From NCBI GenBank assembly GCA_007922225.1, contig ML679966.1:58858148-58922147 (forward strand): a stretch of 64,000 nt of DNA, written 5' to 3'. This document shows, piece after piece, positions 10,621 through 21,208 of this stretch; the stretch's first letter is position 1, and the number at the start of each line of letters is the position of its first letter. A program made the position numbers and the translations under genes. Below the pieces are notes generated by a model, which did no database searches, had not been told where the DNA came from, and saw only the letters and a list, made by a program, of their open reading frames with translations. The stretch comes from Emydura subglobosa (taxonomy: Eukaryota > Chordata > Testudines > Chelidae).

Positions 10621-11148
10621 GTCACAGTTCAGGGGCAAGTTCCACCTATGATCTTTCCTCCACTCTCCCATGGATACTCTCTCCAAGTGACAGGCTTAAA
10701 GCCAAAACAAATCTGCACCCCTGATTCTTCGCTAAAGCATATCCTTTCTCTCACAGTTTGGGCAAGCCTACCTACCTCAGACTCATTCTGTCAGGCCTCT
10801 GCCTCTATCTGACCACCCTCCACAAACAGTGTCTGACAACTAAACACCCCTTCCTCTCTTAAAAGGAGAGAAGAGTTTTTAGTCTGTTTAATCTGTCAGG
10901 CCCTCAATCTTTGCAAACCAGGTGTATAACTTTGCTTGGAAGCAACATCTCCCCACTTAATGGCCTAGTGTTTGTTCCCTTAAATGCCATGAGACTGTTT
11001 ATATACAGATGTCTTTGATCATTGCTTTGTTTGCTGCTTACTGTGCCTAACATCCCATTTAGGTAGTAAGGCAGAACAATATCAAGAAGGTAAAGTGAGG
11101 CACAAATAATATTCATAAGAATAATACAGCTATCCCCATGTTTCTACA
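10620..11148. mobile_element. Probable solo LTR inserted in CR1
   Basis: The sequence between the two halves of the CR1 starts TGTCACAG and ends TTTCTACA, giving TG...CA ends and a length near 529 bases, as expected for a solo LTR. I cannot find a clean TSD, so the exact ends are uncertain by several bases. No coding region is present. An unrelated insertion or a rearrangement remains possible. Confidence 0.55.
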
Positions 11149-11743
11149 GTTGTGTGCAGTTCTGGGGTCCATATTTTTAAAAGAAAGTTAAATAATTGGA
11201 GATGATACTGAAAGATCCACAAAAATTATTCAGAGGCTAGAGAAAATGCCTTATAGTGAGAAACTTGATGAGCTCAGTCTGTTTACCTTAACAAAAAAAA
11301 GATTGAAAGGTGACTTGATTACAATGTGTAAGTACCTTTGTGGGAAGAAAATACTGGGTATTAAAGAGCATAACAAGAACCAGTGGCTGGAAGATAAAGT
11401 CAGACAAATTTAAATTAGAAATTATGAACAAGTTTTTAAACAGTCAGAGTGACTAACCATTTGAACAAATTACTAATGGAAGTAATGGATTCTCTGAATC
11501 TTGATGTTTTCAAATCAAGACTGGATGCCTTTCTGGAAGATATTCTTTAGCCAAACACAAGTTATGCTTTACTCCATCAAATTATTTGGCTCAGTAGAGG
11601 GATCACTGGGTGAAATGTAATGTCCTTTAATAAACAGGAAGTCTGACTACATCTTCTGCCTTAAACTCTATGAATCTATAAAAATAGAATTATCGGTGGT
11701 AAAAGTTTGTCTTCATAGAAATAAGCCTCAAATTTGTTCTAAA

Positions 11744-12227
11744 TAAAGCTGGTCAATATGTTTTGTTCAAAAGAGTTGAAATTGAAAACTGACAAATGAC
11801 TTTTTCTAAAAGGATTTTTCTGTGTGTATGAAGAATTTCCCTTTACTTTTTCAAGATTCCCATTATTTAATCTAAGAAATAAAAATTGAAATATGAAAAA
11901 TGTTTGAATTTTCAAAAGCTTTTTTGATTTGGTTTATTCAGTTATTAGATTTCTACCACTCTTGCTTTTTTTCCCATTTTCCTTCCCCTTTGCGTAAAAA
12001 TAGAAAATCTATTTTTTTTTAAATTATGGGGTGGAGAGGGGAAAAAACAAAAACAGAACCCCCCCAAAAAAGTTTTAGTTTTAAAAACTAAAAAATATTT
12101 GGGGTTTGGTTTTGAAATCTGAAACAAATTCAATTTTAATCATTCAATTTTTTTGTCAGAAAATCATAAAATTTTGGAATTCAGACTATTTTGCAAAACA
12201 TATTTTCCATATTTCAACCAACTCTAC
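11744..12227. mobile_element. MITE of the AGCTGGTC...GACCAGCT type
   Basis: 'aagctggtcaatatgtttt' at the left is mirrored by 'atatttcaaccaactct' at the right. The interior is strongly A/T-rich with homopolymer runs, including C and A tracts near 12060. It is related to 8271-8552 and 12457-12792 but more diverged. Confidence 0.55.
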
Positions 12228-12456
12228 TGTTTATTACCCCTTGTATTTAAACACAAAATATTTCTTCAACGATTATAAAGAAATATCTAGGTATAATCAA
12301 ATCCAAGTCCATCTCTGAAGATCCAGTGGTTACAACATGGTCAGTTGTGGGTCACAGAACTTTATTCTATCCTCTACATGATCTAGCACATTTCTGAGCA
12401 TTTGAAAAATAAAAAATACATTCATAATTAGAAATAATCTACACTTGAATGTCTAG

Positions 12457-12792
12457 TAGGGCTGGTCTGGAATTTTTCAAAAAAGTGTTTTTTCGACAGA
12501 AAATGCCGATTCATATAAAACAAACTTTTCTCAGGATCATATCAGTTTTGTTGGGAGAGGCTTTTCAGGTTCAAGATGGCATTTCAAGTCAAAGCCAGAG
12601 ATAGATCAGGCACTTGAACCTGGGTATCTCACATCCCATGTAAATGATCTACTTGTCAGGCTATTGGCAGGTGGCTGAATAGCTCTGTCATTTTTCACAG
12701 AAAAATTCAAAAAGTTTTGGTCACATCCAAATAGGAAACAGGAAAAAATGTTAAATTGCAAAGGTTAAAAATCATTTTCTGAATAGCGCTAG
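12457..12792. mobile_element. MITE with TAGGGCTGG end, containing a tRNA-like piece
   Basis: The left end 'tagggctggtctggaa' (12457 on) and the right end 'ttctgaatagcgcta' (to 12792) are imperfect inverted counterparts. Within it, 12611-12668 carries 'cacttgaacctgggtatctc', the right half of the tRNA-like palindrome family best seen at 17021-17147, so a second element seems to have inserted here. Confidence 0.5.
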
Positions 12793-13147
12793 TGGCTTCA
12801 TTCGTATTTATAATTGGATTGTAACATTGATTGATTGCTACATTTTTCCCCTTTTCCTTCATGCTACCTGTGTTTCTCTCAAACTAGTGAAAAAATATGC
12901 AAACTGGTGCACTTATCCTTTTCTTCTGGAGAAAAGAAAGAAGGGGATTAAAAATATAGGTTTTAGCATAGTGAGACACTAAAAGAAAGGTGCTTTGTTC
13001 TATACACAGCTCTATTAATGAGACTTGTAACTGTCTTCAGTATAAATACTGTACTTCAAACCACAAATCTTCAAAAAATGATTAACCAAGCTTCTAAAAA
13101 TAATGATGACTGGAGTCTTTAACTGCCCTTTCTTACTAAAGTTGTAG
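12793..13147. other. No feature seen
   Basis: AT-rich sequence without a recognisable element. Confidence 0.55.
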
Positions 13148-13235
13148 GGTTTAATTCTGAACTCACTTACACCGGTGTAAATCAAGAGTAACTTGACAGA
13201 AGTCTACCCCGTATAAATCAGTATCTGCCCTACAT
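13148..13235. repeat. Palindromic MITE-like element, partial
   Basis: 'taattctgaactcacttaca' then 'ccggtgtaaatc' and 'gagtaact' match the left arm of the family whose full form has GGGCC...GGCCC ends. TTACACCGGTGTAA is itself a perfect 14-bp palindrome. The right arm is degenerate. Confidence 0.6.
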
Positions 13236-13956
13236 TGTCTCAGTAATCCTTTTAACCCAGAGAAATAAAACACTTAAATTAACTGATATTGAAGTTCAAA
13301 TTAATTGATATTTGGAAGAGATTACATTCCCTTGGTACTGATTTTAGATTTTATTCCCACAGGCAGTCTTCATACGCTAAACTAGCTTTTTCTTTAAACT
13401 GATACTTCTCAAACGGAAAATGGAAGTAATTGTGAGACATGCTACAGAGCATTACTATATTTGACTCTCATATGTAACTTATCCCATAACCAAATTAGTT
13501 TTTCATGGACAATTATAATTAAATTGTACTGAATTTATTGAGGCGTTGTTTAGCAACCAATTCTTCAACACTTACTCATATTAAATAGCAATTACTCATG
13601 TGAGTTGTCTCATTCAAGTCCATGGGAAAACTCATGTGAGCAAGTGTTAATCAATGTATGAATAAAGAATGAAGAATCAGTCCTTTAATGAGTCTATGCT
13701 CTTATATGCTATACATGCGATCTTGATCATATGGGAGGTAACTAAATAGTTCTCTGATGAAACCAGATTTTAGGATCTGAGAGAACAAAACAGAAAAGCA
13801 CTAAAAATTACCAGACTAGGATAGGCTAGCTCTATTAAGCAACAGCAAACTTTGACCCTTCCATACTAACTAGCTTAATTGATTCAGGAGTAACGTTGTT
13901 TTTCTCTTGGTGAAACGTAACACATTCATAATTAAATACATCAATTTACCAGAAAA
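13236..13956. other. No feature seen
   Basis: AT-rich unique DNA. No gene or named repeat recognised. Confidence 0.6.
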
Positions 13957-14095
13957 TCAAGAAGAGCTCTGTGTGTAAGCTCGAAAGCTTGTCTCTCTCA
14001 CCAACAGAAGTTGGTCCAATAAAAGATACCACCTCACTCACCCACCTCATCTCTAATATCCTGGGGCCAGTAGAGCTACAACAACACTATATGCA
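13957..14095. mobile_element. Penelope-like 3' end, candidate (copy 1)
   Basis: The segment from 'aagagctctgtgtgtaagc' through 'ccaacagaagttggtccaat' to 'tatcctggggccagtagagc' is the same family as 59082-59210 in the opposite orientation. A stem GAGCT (13964-13968) / AGCTC (13978-13982) is followed by GAAA (13983-13986), which recalls the stem II-GAAA part of hammerhead ribozymes found in Penelope-like elements. The upstream CUG of the ribozyme core is not preserved. The family assignment is an inference. Confidence 0.55.
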
Positions 14096-14737
14096 TAATA
14101 AAAAATAATATGATTTTAGCTTAGGAAATTAGGGAGCATGATAGAAAAAACTAATTACTGTACTTAAACAGAAAATAGGCTGCAAACTCATCCTTCAAAT
14201 ATTAGGACTTCTTTCTTAGAATTTTATTTACAGTAATATTCTGTGGAATCCACACCCACTCAATTAACTTTTGAGGACTATTTACAGATAATTTAGGTTT
14301 GGATTTTCCATTGAAATTCAATAAGATTTGGGTGCCTGGTTCCCTTAGGTCTCTTGGGAAATCCCAGCTGGATTTACACATTATGGACCAACCTGAGTAA
14401 AACCACTACTTAAACTGGAATTTAAAATTGACCATATAACTTGACCTGTGTCCTAAGCAGCTGCCTCCAAATAAAAGTACCCAGACCAAATGGGGCCAGA
14501 AACAATATCATAACACATCAACTCTTACACTATTAATTATCTTGACTAAGTTCTATTCAGATGTCTCTTTCAATCGTTAATTGCCTCCATCCCAATAGGC
14601 TACAGCTACAGGTATAGCTCTCAAAACCCTGTACACCGGCAAAGATGCCAAAATCCTTTTAAAAGCACAGCTTTTTTATTTTTAGATATGGCAAAGTTTA
14701 GCTTTGATGCCTAAAATACAGTGAACAAAGGGCCTCC
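14096..14737. other. No feature seen
   Basis: AT-rich unique DNA with no recognisable element. Confidence 0.6.
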
Positions 14738-14788
14738 TGATCCTGCACTATAGAAGTCAATGGGAGTTTTGCACAGATTGCAGGATCA
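14738..14788. repeat. Short palindromic element, 10-bp perfect ends
   Basis: TGATCCTGCA (14738-14747) and TGCAGGATCA (14779-14788) are perfect inverted repeats around 'agaagtcaatgggagtttt'. It looks like an abbreviated member of the palindromic family. Confidence 0.75.
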
Positions 14789-15509
14789 GAAGTTGAAAAA
14801 CAACATACACTAGACCATATGGAGGAAAATTCATTGACAGTTCATCCTTTTAAATTAGAGATACGGCAGGTTTGTTCACTTGCTTTTTGCAATGCTTATT
14901 GAACTTCTAGAAATGGGTATAACTGAGAATAAAGAGTGATGGAATCATTGTACGAACACAAAAAACTTCTTGTATCCACTGATGAAATATTATTTCTCTT
15001 ATCTTCCAATTCCTATGTTCCCTGCATTAATTAGTTCTCCAGACACATCTGGATAATTCTCTGGTTATAAAATTAATTACAGCAAATCAGAAGGTATGCT
15101 ATTAGAATTCCCCAAACAACTAACAGACAAAATTTCTGTTTTCTATTTTGATGTAGCCTTTTGAGAGACAAATACTTGGAAATTCCTAACATATCTTATC
15201 TCTTCACACTAAATTTTCCCCAGATCCTTGTAAAAATAAGAGAAATTTAAGCACTGAGGCAAATAGACTTCACAATAATAGGCCGTGTTAACATAATTAA
15301 AATTAACTAACCCTCCAGACTACATAATGTATGTTTATGTTAGCCGCTAATATTTCCATTTTTAAATGCTACATTTATTGGCTTTAAAAACTTAATTTGA
15401 GGTTCCCTAACTTTAAGTTGCATTACTAAACTACCCATCCACGTGTCTCAGTTTATTATGTAGTAAAACCCAAATCCATTTTTTCTGGGTAGATACACAC
15501 ATAATTAAT
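14789..15509. other. No feature seen
   Basis: AT-rich single-copy-looking sequence. Confidence 0.6.
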
Positions 15510-15517
15510 ACTACAAG

Positions 15518-15641
15518 TAGGGTGAGTAGATGTCCCGATTTTATAGGCACAGGCTGGATATTCAGGGATTTTTCTTATATAGGCACCTTCTACCCCCCAC
15601 TCTCTATCCTGAGTTTTCAGACATGCTAACTGGTCACCCTA
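15518..15641. mobile_element. hAT-type MITE, 124 bp, perfect 8-bp TSD
   Basis: The element starts TAGGGTGAGTAGATGTCC and ends with TGGTCACCCTA, so TAGGGTGA and TCACCCTA are inverted ends. ACTACAAG flanks it on both sides (15510-15517 and 15642-15649). The 8-bp duplication and short ends fit hAT transposition. It is too short to code for a transposase. A preserved TSD makes this a well-defined insertion. Confidence 0.92.
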
Positions 15642-15649
15642 ACTACAAG

Positions 15650-16772
15650 GGACCCATCTAGGTGCCGTTGGTCCAAAAATGTGTGTCCCAAAACAACTCC
15701 CTTTAAAGTAAATGGAAAGACTTCTGGTTTTTTTCATGTTGTAGGCTCATGGCTTCAGAGATTATTATATAAAGTACAGAGACAATTAAGTTAAAAAGTA
15801 AGGATTTGGAGATCCATCCAGTTCAGAGCTGATATTAAAGATAACAATTTCATTTACCCCTCTTCAGGATATCAGTTTTATAGTGCAATTGAGAAAGTTT
15901 GGTCCACAAGCTAAAAATGAATGATTTATTATTCCTCTCTCAGTTTATCTAATTCTTCTTTCATTACTTGTGAATTTTTCAAAAGAAAATGTTTTATTCT
16001 TGAATTAGCACTTTACATATCTATACATAAAGAATTATTGTATATAGGGAGGGAAAACTAATCTGATTGCTAGTAAAAGAAAATTCTCCCCAATCAAAAT
16101 ATCCTTGTTTGACCAAAATGTGTTTAAAAACGTATCTGGAAAAATGTACAAAGCATTACTGAGTATGTTACCAAGCAACCATTATTTACAGCAAATGAGA
16201 AGATATTGGATATTCAATTAATGATTCTAGGTAACAAAAATCTTATTGATATACAAAAATGTGCTACTTCTTGTAATCTCATAAGAGCTCCAATACAAAA
16301 TCCAATTTCAGCTGCATCTAACAGTAGACAAAACTGCAAAATTCTCACCAAATGGATGGGGTATTTGTTGGGAGAATTGAGAATATAGAGACACTTTAGA
16401 GCAGTTTTGAATTTGAACAACTCTAACCATTTCCTCAGAGGAGATAAAGTGATGCATCAGAGGTATTACTGAGTTTACAATATTATACAATACCAGAAAC
16501 ATGCATCCTTGAATCCTCACTAGTATAATCTACTGTCATTTCCTTAAATGACTGTATAACGAATCTAAGTCCCAGGGTTAAATGAACAATGGTGCTGTAA
16601 CAATGGGCCACTAAAGGCTCAAAATATAGCTAAAGAATATAATGTCCATACTGGAAATGAAAAAGTTTAAAGATATTTGGAAATCGGCTAGGAAGAAACA
16701 TAGTATAAGAAGGATTAATAAACATGATGGATCAATAAAAAGAGCTTCCCACAGGTTATCCTGGAGCTGTAA
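15650..16772. other. No feature seen
   Basis: AT-rich DNA with short chance frames only, including overlapping frames near 16206-16520 on both strands that resemble no protein I know. Confidence 0.6.
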
Positions 16773-16838
16773 GTGAAATCCTGGCCCCACTGAAGTCAAT
16801 GGCAAAACTCACAGACTTCAATAGAATAAGGCTTTCAC
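16773..16838. repeat. Palindromic element with GTGAAATCCTGG end
   Basis: GTGAAATCCTGGCC at the left faces 'taaggctttcac' at the right, 9 of 12 positions inverted. The core 'cactgaagtcaatggcaaaa' recurs at 54155-54218, which has the same ends. This is a second subtype of short palindromes. Confidence 0.65.
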
Positions 16839-16900
16839 TGATAATGAAAATTCATACGAGGGATTGCTGTCTTGGACCAGAAAGAACAAAAGATTGATTC

Positions 16901-16960
16901 TATAGCACCGTGGTTAGGACACTCACCTACCATGTGAGAGCCCCAAGTTCAACGCCAATG
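16901..16960 (+). repeat. tRNA-like half element
   Basis: 'accgtggttaggacactcac' then 'agccccaagttcaacgcc' recall A-box and B-box regions of a tRNA-derived repeat and resemble the left arm at 17021. There is no acceptor stem, so this is not a tRNA gene. Confidence 0.55.
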
Positions 16961-17020
16961 ACTATTTAAGTATTTTATACAAAGTAGAGCAGCTTCAACA
17001 GGAGCAATTAAGAGAGGCAA

Positions 17021-17147
17021 TAGCCCAGTGGTTAGCATGCTTGCCTAGGAGGTAGGACAGCTGGGTTCAAGACCCTGCTCCACATCAGACTGGAGATTTG
17101 AAACTGGGTCTCCTATATCTAATGTGAATACTCTAACCACTAAGCTA
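17021..17147. repeat. Palindrome of two inverted tRNA-like halves
   Basis: TAGCCCAGTGGTTAG (17021-17035) mirrors CTAACCACTAAGCTA (17133-17147). Further in, 'gctgggttcaagaccc' mirrors 'ttgaaactgggtctcc'. Each arm looks like a tRNA A-box to B-box stretch, so the whole could fold into a long hairpin. Related halves lie at 16901-16960 and 12611-12668. Confidence 0.75.
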
Positions 17148-17514
17148 ATGAAGATAAGGGAAGAGCCCAGAACCACCACTTCCAACTGTGTTATGCATGT
17201 GGCCCACTAGGGAAGACATGTTCTAAAATGGTCTCTGAGCATGTGTGCTGCTTTGGGCCCTGTATTCAAGAAAACACCTAGATGTGAATCCTGCTGGGGC
17301 TGAGCTGCTTGGTGGTGTCAGAATGAGGCAGCTTTGTGCATGCCCAGCAGCAGAAATTTAGGCATCCTAGGGACTTTATCAGCAGAAAGTTAGGGAATTT
17401 AACGCAACAGTTGAACAGGGTTGGGAGGATCTTGACTTTGGAACTTAACATGGAAGTTAGTCCCCCCCATGTGAATCCCACACAAAGAGATCCTCACTAG
17501 CTGTCTGAACATCT
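17148..17514. other. No feature seen
   Basis: No repeat or coding feature recognised between the tRNA-like palindrome and the next MITE. Confidence 0.5.
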
Positions 17515-18433
17515 TCAGGCCTGGTAAACACACAGAATTTGTACCACTGTAAACTATTTTGTTTAGATTTGGGGGGAGTTACCAAAATAGCTATACCTGT
17601 ATAACCTCGTATATGACTGCAGTTATACTATGCAAGGTGCCTTATATTAGTATAACTTACTCAGTAAGTGAGCAATCCTTCGTTCTTCAGAGACCATGGT
17701 TATGTGCCTCGGAGAGGTAAAAAATTTGCTCAGTTGGTTTTATGGCAGTCATGACTGTGGCTGAAGAGACCTCCTCGAAAAAGACAATCTCTGCCGAATT
17801 TGTCACATTTTAAAAAGTGGTGTTTCCACCCTTCGGGCTCTGCCTTCTGCAAGCTCTTTTCTCCTCTGCTAAGCTGGACTGCTTCCTCTTGTAGTTTTGG
17901 AGATCTTTAATGATCTCTTGTTTCCAAAGATTGTGATCCTGAGTTTGATCTTCCCAGTTATCCATATTCATGTTCATTTCTTTGGAGTCTCACTTCCACA
18001 CATCTTTGAAACGCAATTTTGGGCGCTCTTTAGGTCTTTTTCCAGATGCCAATTCGCCATAGAGAATGTCCTTTGGAATGTACCCATCATTCATTTGGCA
18101 CACATGCCCAAGCCAGTGGAGGCATCTCTGTTTAAGGAGTGTTCGCATGCTGGGAATGCAATCCTCTCACTGACGATGCAACAGTGACATCCCACATCTA
18201 TGCCCATCTATCTAAAACCAAGATTCGGGAAATCCTTATCCAACACCTCTTCTTCACTGATGACTCAGCAGTGGGCATAGCTTATCCCTGTAAACATACA
18301 GAGATAAGTTATACTGGTATAATCACCTTTATACTGATATAATTGTGTCCGCACTAGAGGTTGTACCGCTTTAACTACCAGTTTTGAACTGATCTAGTTA
18401 AAAGTAGTGCAAACAGTGTGCGTAAACAAGCCC
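17515..18433. mobile_element. MITE with GGCCTGGTAAACAC end, split by a LINE
   Basis: The left part (17515-17659) starts near 'ggcctggtaaacacac' and the right part (18285-18433) ends near 'gtaaacaagccctcc', an imperfect inverted match. The halves share 'agttatac' and 'tataacttac' style words on both strands, which is usual in this MITE type. The 617 bases between them belong to an unrelated LINE fragment. Confidence 0.6.
17660..18276 (-). mobile_element. Non-LTR retrotransposon fragment with 5' inversion
   Basis: Reading 18140 down to 17740 on the minus strand gives a LINE C-terminal region with LHWLGHVCQMNDGYIPKDI, then an ELASGKRP segment, then a C-rich end with CDKFGRDCLF and SHSHDCH. The rightmost piece reads instead on the plus strand (about 18185-18275) as a reverse transcriptase catalytic stretch, KTKIREILIQHLFFTDDSA, where FADD is usual. 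Opposite orientation of upstream and downstream parts is the signature of twin priming. ATAACTTA (17652-17659) and ATAGCTTA (18277-18284) flank it as a 7-of-8 TSD. The LINE clade is not determined. Confidence 0.75.
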
Positions 18434-20238
18434 TCCATATGAATGCACTTGTTCCCATGCCAGCACATATTCACACCTGAGTGATCTTGTGAACTTCACT
18501 CATAGGAATGACCAAGGAACTGAATGTTGATAGAATGTTTTAAAAAAACTATTCACCCAGCTCTTATCACCAGGAAGAAGTTAATATAACACTCAGGAAT
18601 GTATGTTGCTAAATGTGATGCGTCAGAACTATGACAAGTGACATTTCTGCAGTTATTTCAGGGATTTTATGTCTAAATTTTACAGTAACAGACTTTGATA
18701 TATTTACATGAAGTGCGTTACTTTAGGAAGAAATTCTGCAATTGTTGTTTCTTCTAGGCAGTGTGTGTTAATGAGACAAGGCATATGCTGTGCTAAAAGC
18801 AGACGTGCAAAAATAATAGTAATAATTACCAATTCATCCACTAGGCTCACTACAGCCAGACTATGGCTGACTCTTCTATTTATGTGCATTCATAGCACCA
18901 GTCAGCTTTCCCAAAAATACAAATCTCTTGTTTTCTTTGCTATTTTCAATATCTTCCTCTATGAGATTGCTACTAGAGCTGGTAGGATAATATAAACATG
19001 TGTTCAAATAATTGATTCAACAATCAATGCCAAAAATATCTAATTTATTCAATGAATTCTTTCATCAGGTTACAGAGCTGGTCGCATATTGTGTAACATT
19101 ATTTATATAATAATTTAAATGAAAAAATGGCATAGTTTGTCAAACTGTTCAAGAGATATTTTTCAGTCTGTTCTAATGTCTATCATCACAGTTATCACCC
19201 ACCTGGAGCAATTTATAGGATTAGGGCCATAAGCACCTAAATAGAGGTGACCTAACTTTTCAAAAAGGCTGAAGACTTGTGCTCCCACAGACTCCACGTG
19301 AGAGTTGCAAACTGTACTGGCACATCCATTTTTATAATTAGGATCAGAGCTTAAGCAGCAACAAAACTTCAAGGACAGTGCTCAGATTTCATAGAACAGC
19401 TACAGCCCAACATCTATCTATTTAACAGCAAAATGAGGTTTGTGAATCTCCTGCCCTCTCTTCAGGTTTTCTTTTACACTGTTTTATATATCTGACACAG
19501 GCCTCCAGTCAATGTACACAAAGATCTTTGCTACTCCTCTTTCCCAAAACTTCTAAACACCTAAGAAGCATTTAGACTCTAGGACTTAATTCAGCCAGGT
19601 ACTGAACCATGTGCATGTGCTGAAGTGCTTTTATGAATCTACAAAAAAGGCCACAGAGAACAAGTAATATATTGTCTGTTCTACAGAGGCTGCCTTTAAA
19701 AATTCAGCATTTAACACTAGTTGTCTCAGAACAGCATTAAAATGCACAGTTTCTCCTGTTCTATGTACAGTGAAATATTGCCATTTCTCAGACACTCAAG
19801 TGTGATGAACTAAATGTTGATTTTTTGTAAAAAATGGCAACTACTAGTATTTGGTGTTGCCGACTCTCACAACTTTATTGTGTTTATTTTGTGCTTTTCT
19901 TGCTGTCAAAGAATCTGGAGTCATGTGATCACACAAGAAACACAGCTTTCATTTTTTGAAAAAGTAAGTTTCTAGCCCTCCTTGTTGCAGAGAAAAGCTT
20001 GAAAATATGAATCTTAAGAACCAGAAAGCAATAAAAAGACACTAGCATTTATTATTTTTTAAAATCTCATGATTTTTAGGACAATTTCATAAATAGGGAG
20101 GGCTGATTCATGCTTTTTGAATGCTTGGGGTTAGCAATACTTTATAAAGCAAGAGAGAGAGAGAGAAAGATATGATACCATTTTTGTACAAGTCTGAATT
20201 TGCCTTGGATTGCATTTTACAGTTTCTCAGTATATTGT
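18434..20238. other. No feature seen except a short AG repeat
   Basis: About 1.8 kb of AT-rich DNA. A short AG run lies at 20152-20166. The frames near 18704-18995 on both strands resemble no known protein. Confidence 0.6.
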
Positions 20239-20344
20239 GGGCCTGATTCTCCTCCCTCTTAAACCAGGAATACAGTGTTGTAGTTCCATTGACTTGATGA
20301 GTTACTCCCAATTTACACTATTTCAGAGAGATAAGAATCAGGCC
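20239..20344. repeat. Palindromic MITE-like element, 106 bp
   Basis: GGGCCTGATTCT at the left (20239-20250) is mirrored by AGAATCAGGCC at the right (20334-20344). The centre has 'gtagttccattgacttgatg' and 'gagttactcccaatttacac'. This is one of the best preserved full-length members in the window. Confidence 0.85.
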
Positions 20345-20351
20345 ATGTGTT

Positions 20352-20462
20352 TTTAAATTGCAAACTCATTCGGGCAGGGACCTATTACTTGTTGACACTA
20401 TTTACTTCTTGTACAGCACTTGGTACATCAGCTGCAGTATAAAAATAATAAGGCAAATAATA
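20352..20462 (+). mobile_element. SINE 3' half
   Basis: 'gcaaactcattcgggcaggg' then 'cttgtacagcacttggtac' and an A/T-rich tail with 'aaaaataataaggcaaataa' match the 3' half of the SINE seen in longer form at 29905-30190. The tRNA-like head is absent. Confidence 0.7.
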
Positions 20463-20550
20463 GTCTGTTGGGCTCAGACCAAACCCATCACCTTTCTTAT
20501 GGAATTACTGCATGTCATTTCTGAGGCTTCTGAATTTCATTTATTAAGGG

Positions 20551-20905
20551 AAAAAACAGTTACCTACTTGTAACTGTTGATATGATGCAGACATGCATTC
20601 CATGTGGGTGTGAATGCCCCATACACCGGCGTAGGAGAACTTTGTCTAACAGTACCAGTTGGGGCAGCGCTCATGCCCTATGACCAAAGGCCCTCCCCTG
20701 ACTTTATAAGAGTGGAGCCGTCCTGATCCCATTAGTTCCTTCACACTGAATGTCACAAGTATAGACTCCAATATGGAGAGGATGAAGGGCAGGTCGTGGA
20801 ATACGTGTCTGCATGACATCTTGAAGAACAACAGTCACTGGGAGGTATCTATTTTTTTCTTCTTCAAATAAATGCAGCCATGTATTCCATGTGGGTGACT
20901 TGCAA
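20551..20905. repeat. DIRS left terminal region with internal complementary repeats
   Basis: The outer arm at 20551-20603 ('cagttacctacttgtaactg', 'gatgcagacatgcattcc') is the inverse of 20797-20858 ('tggaatacgtgtctgcatga', 'aacaacagtcactgggag'). A direct copy of the arm core recurs at 20873-20902 ('aatgcagccatgtattccat'). Such duplicated and complementary ends match the terminal repeat plus internal complementary region of DIRS elements, which are thought to template a circular intermediate. Confidence 0.75.
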
Positions 20906-21208
20906 GCAGTACTCGCAGGAGGTGGGACTCGGATTTATTTAAAGGAGGACTGCCTTCCCAAAGTTTGCATCTAATCTGGGTGCAGTCAGAATGGTATAGT
21001 GGTTTGCAAACGCATGCACAGAGGACCAAATGGCTGCCCTGCAAATGTCCAATATTGGAATGTTAGTTAGAAATGCTGTTGACGTCAGCTGAGCTCTCAT
21101 TTAGTGAGCTCACACCCTTTGAGGAGGCATAGCCTCAGCTACTTCATATGCTGTCGTGATATAAAGTTATCCACCTAGAGATTGTCTGTAAAGAGTACTC
21201 TTGATCCT

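Larger units (their letters stand above)
10028..11690 (+). mobile_element. CR1 LINE copy, split by an LTR-like insertion
   Basis: This plus-strand CR1 covers the later reverse transcriptase region to the 3' end. The left part translates to a segment with DLGIKADEQFTVSSQCEVV and ALVRPTVE. The right part resumes at 'gtgtgcagttctggggtcc' (11151), exactly where a CR1 should continue, and ends near 'aactctatgaatctata'. Numerous stops and frameshifts show it is dead. The block from 10620 to 11148 is foreign to it. Confidence 0.88.

Noticed and set aside
17021..17147. Possible tRNA gene
   Set aside because: A-box and B-box-like words are present, but no acceptor stem or anticodon arm can be formed, and the arrangement is an inverted pair.
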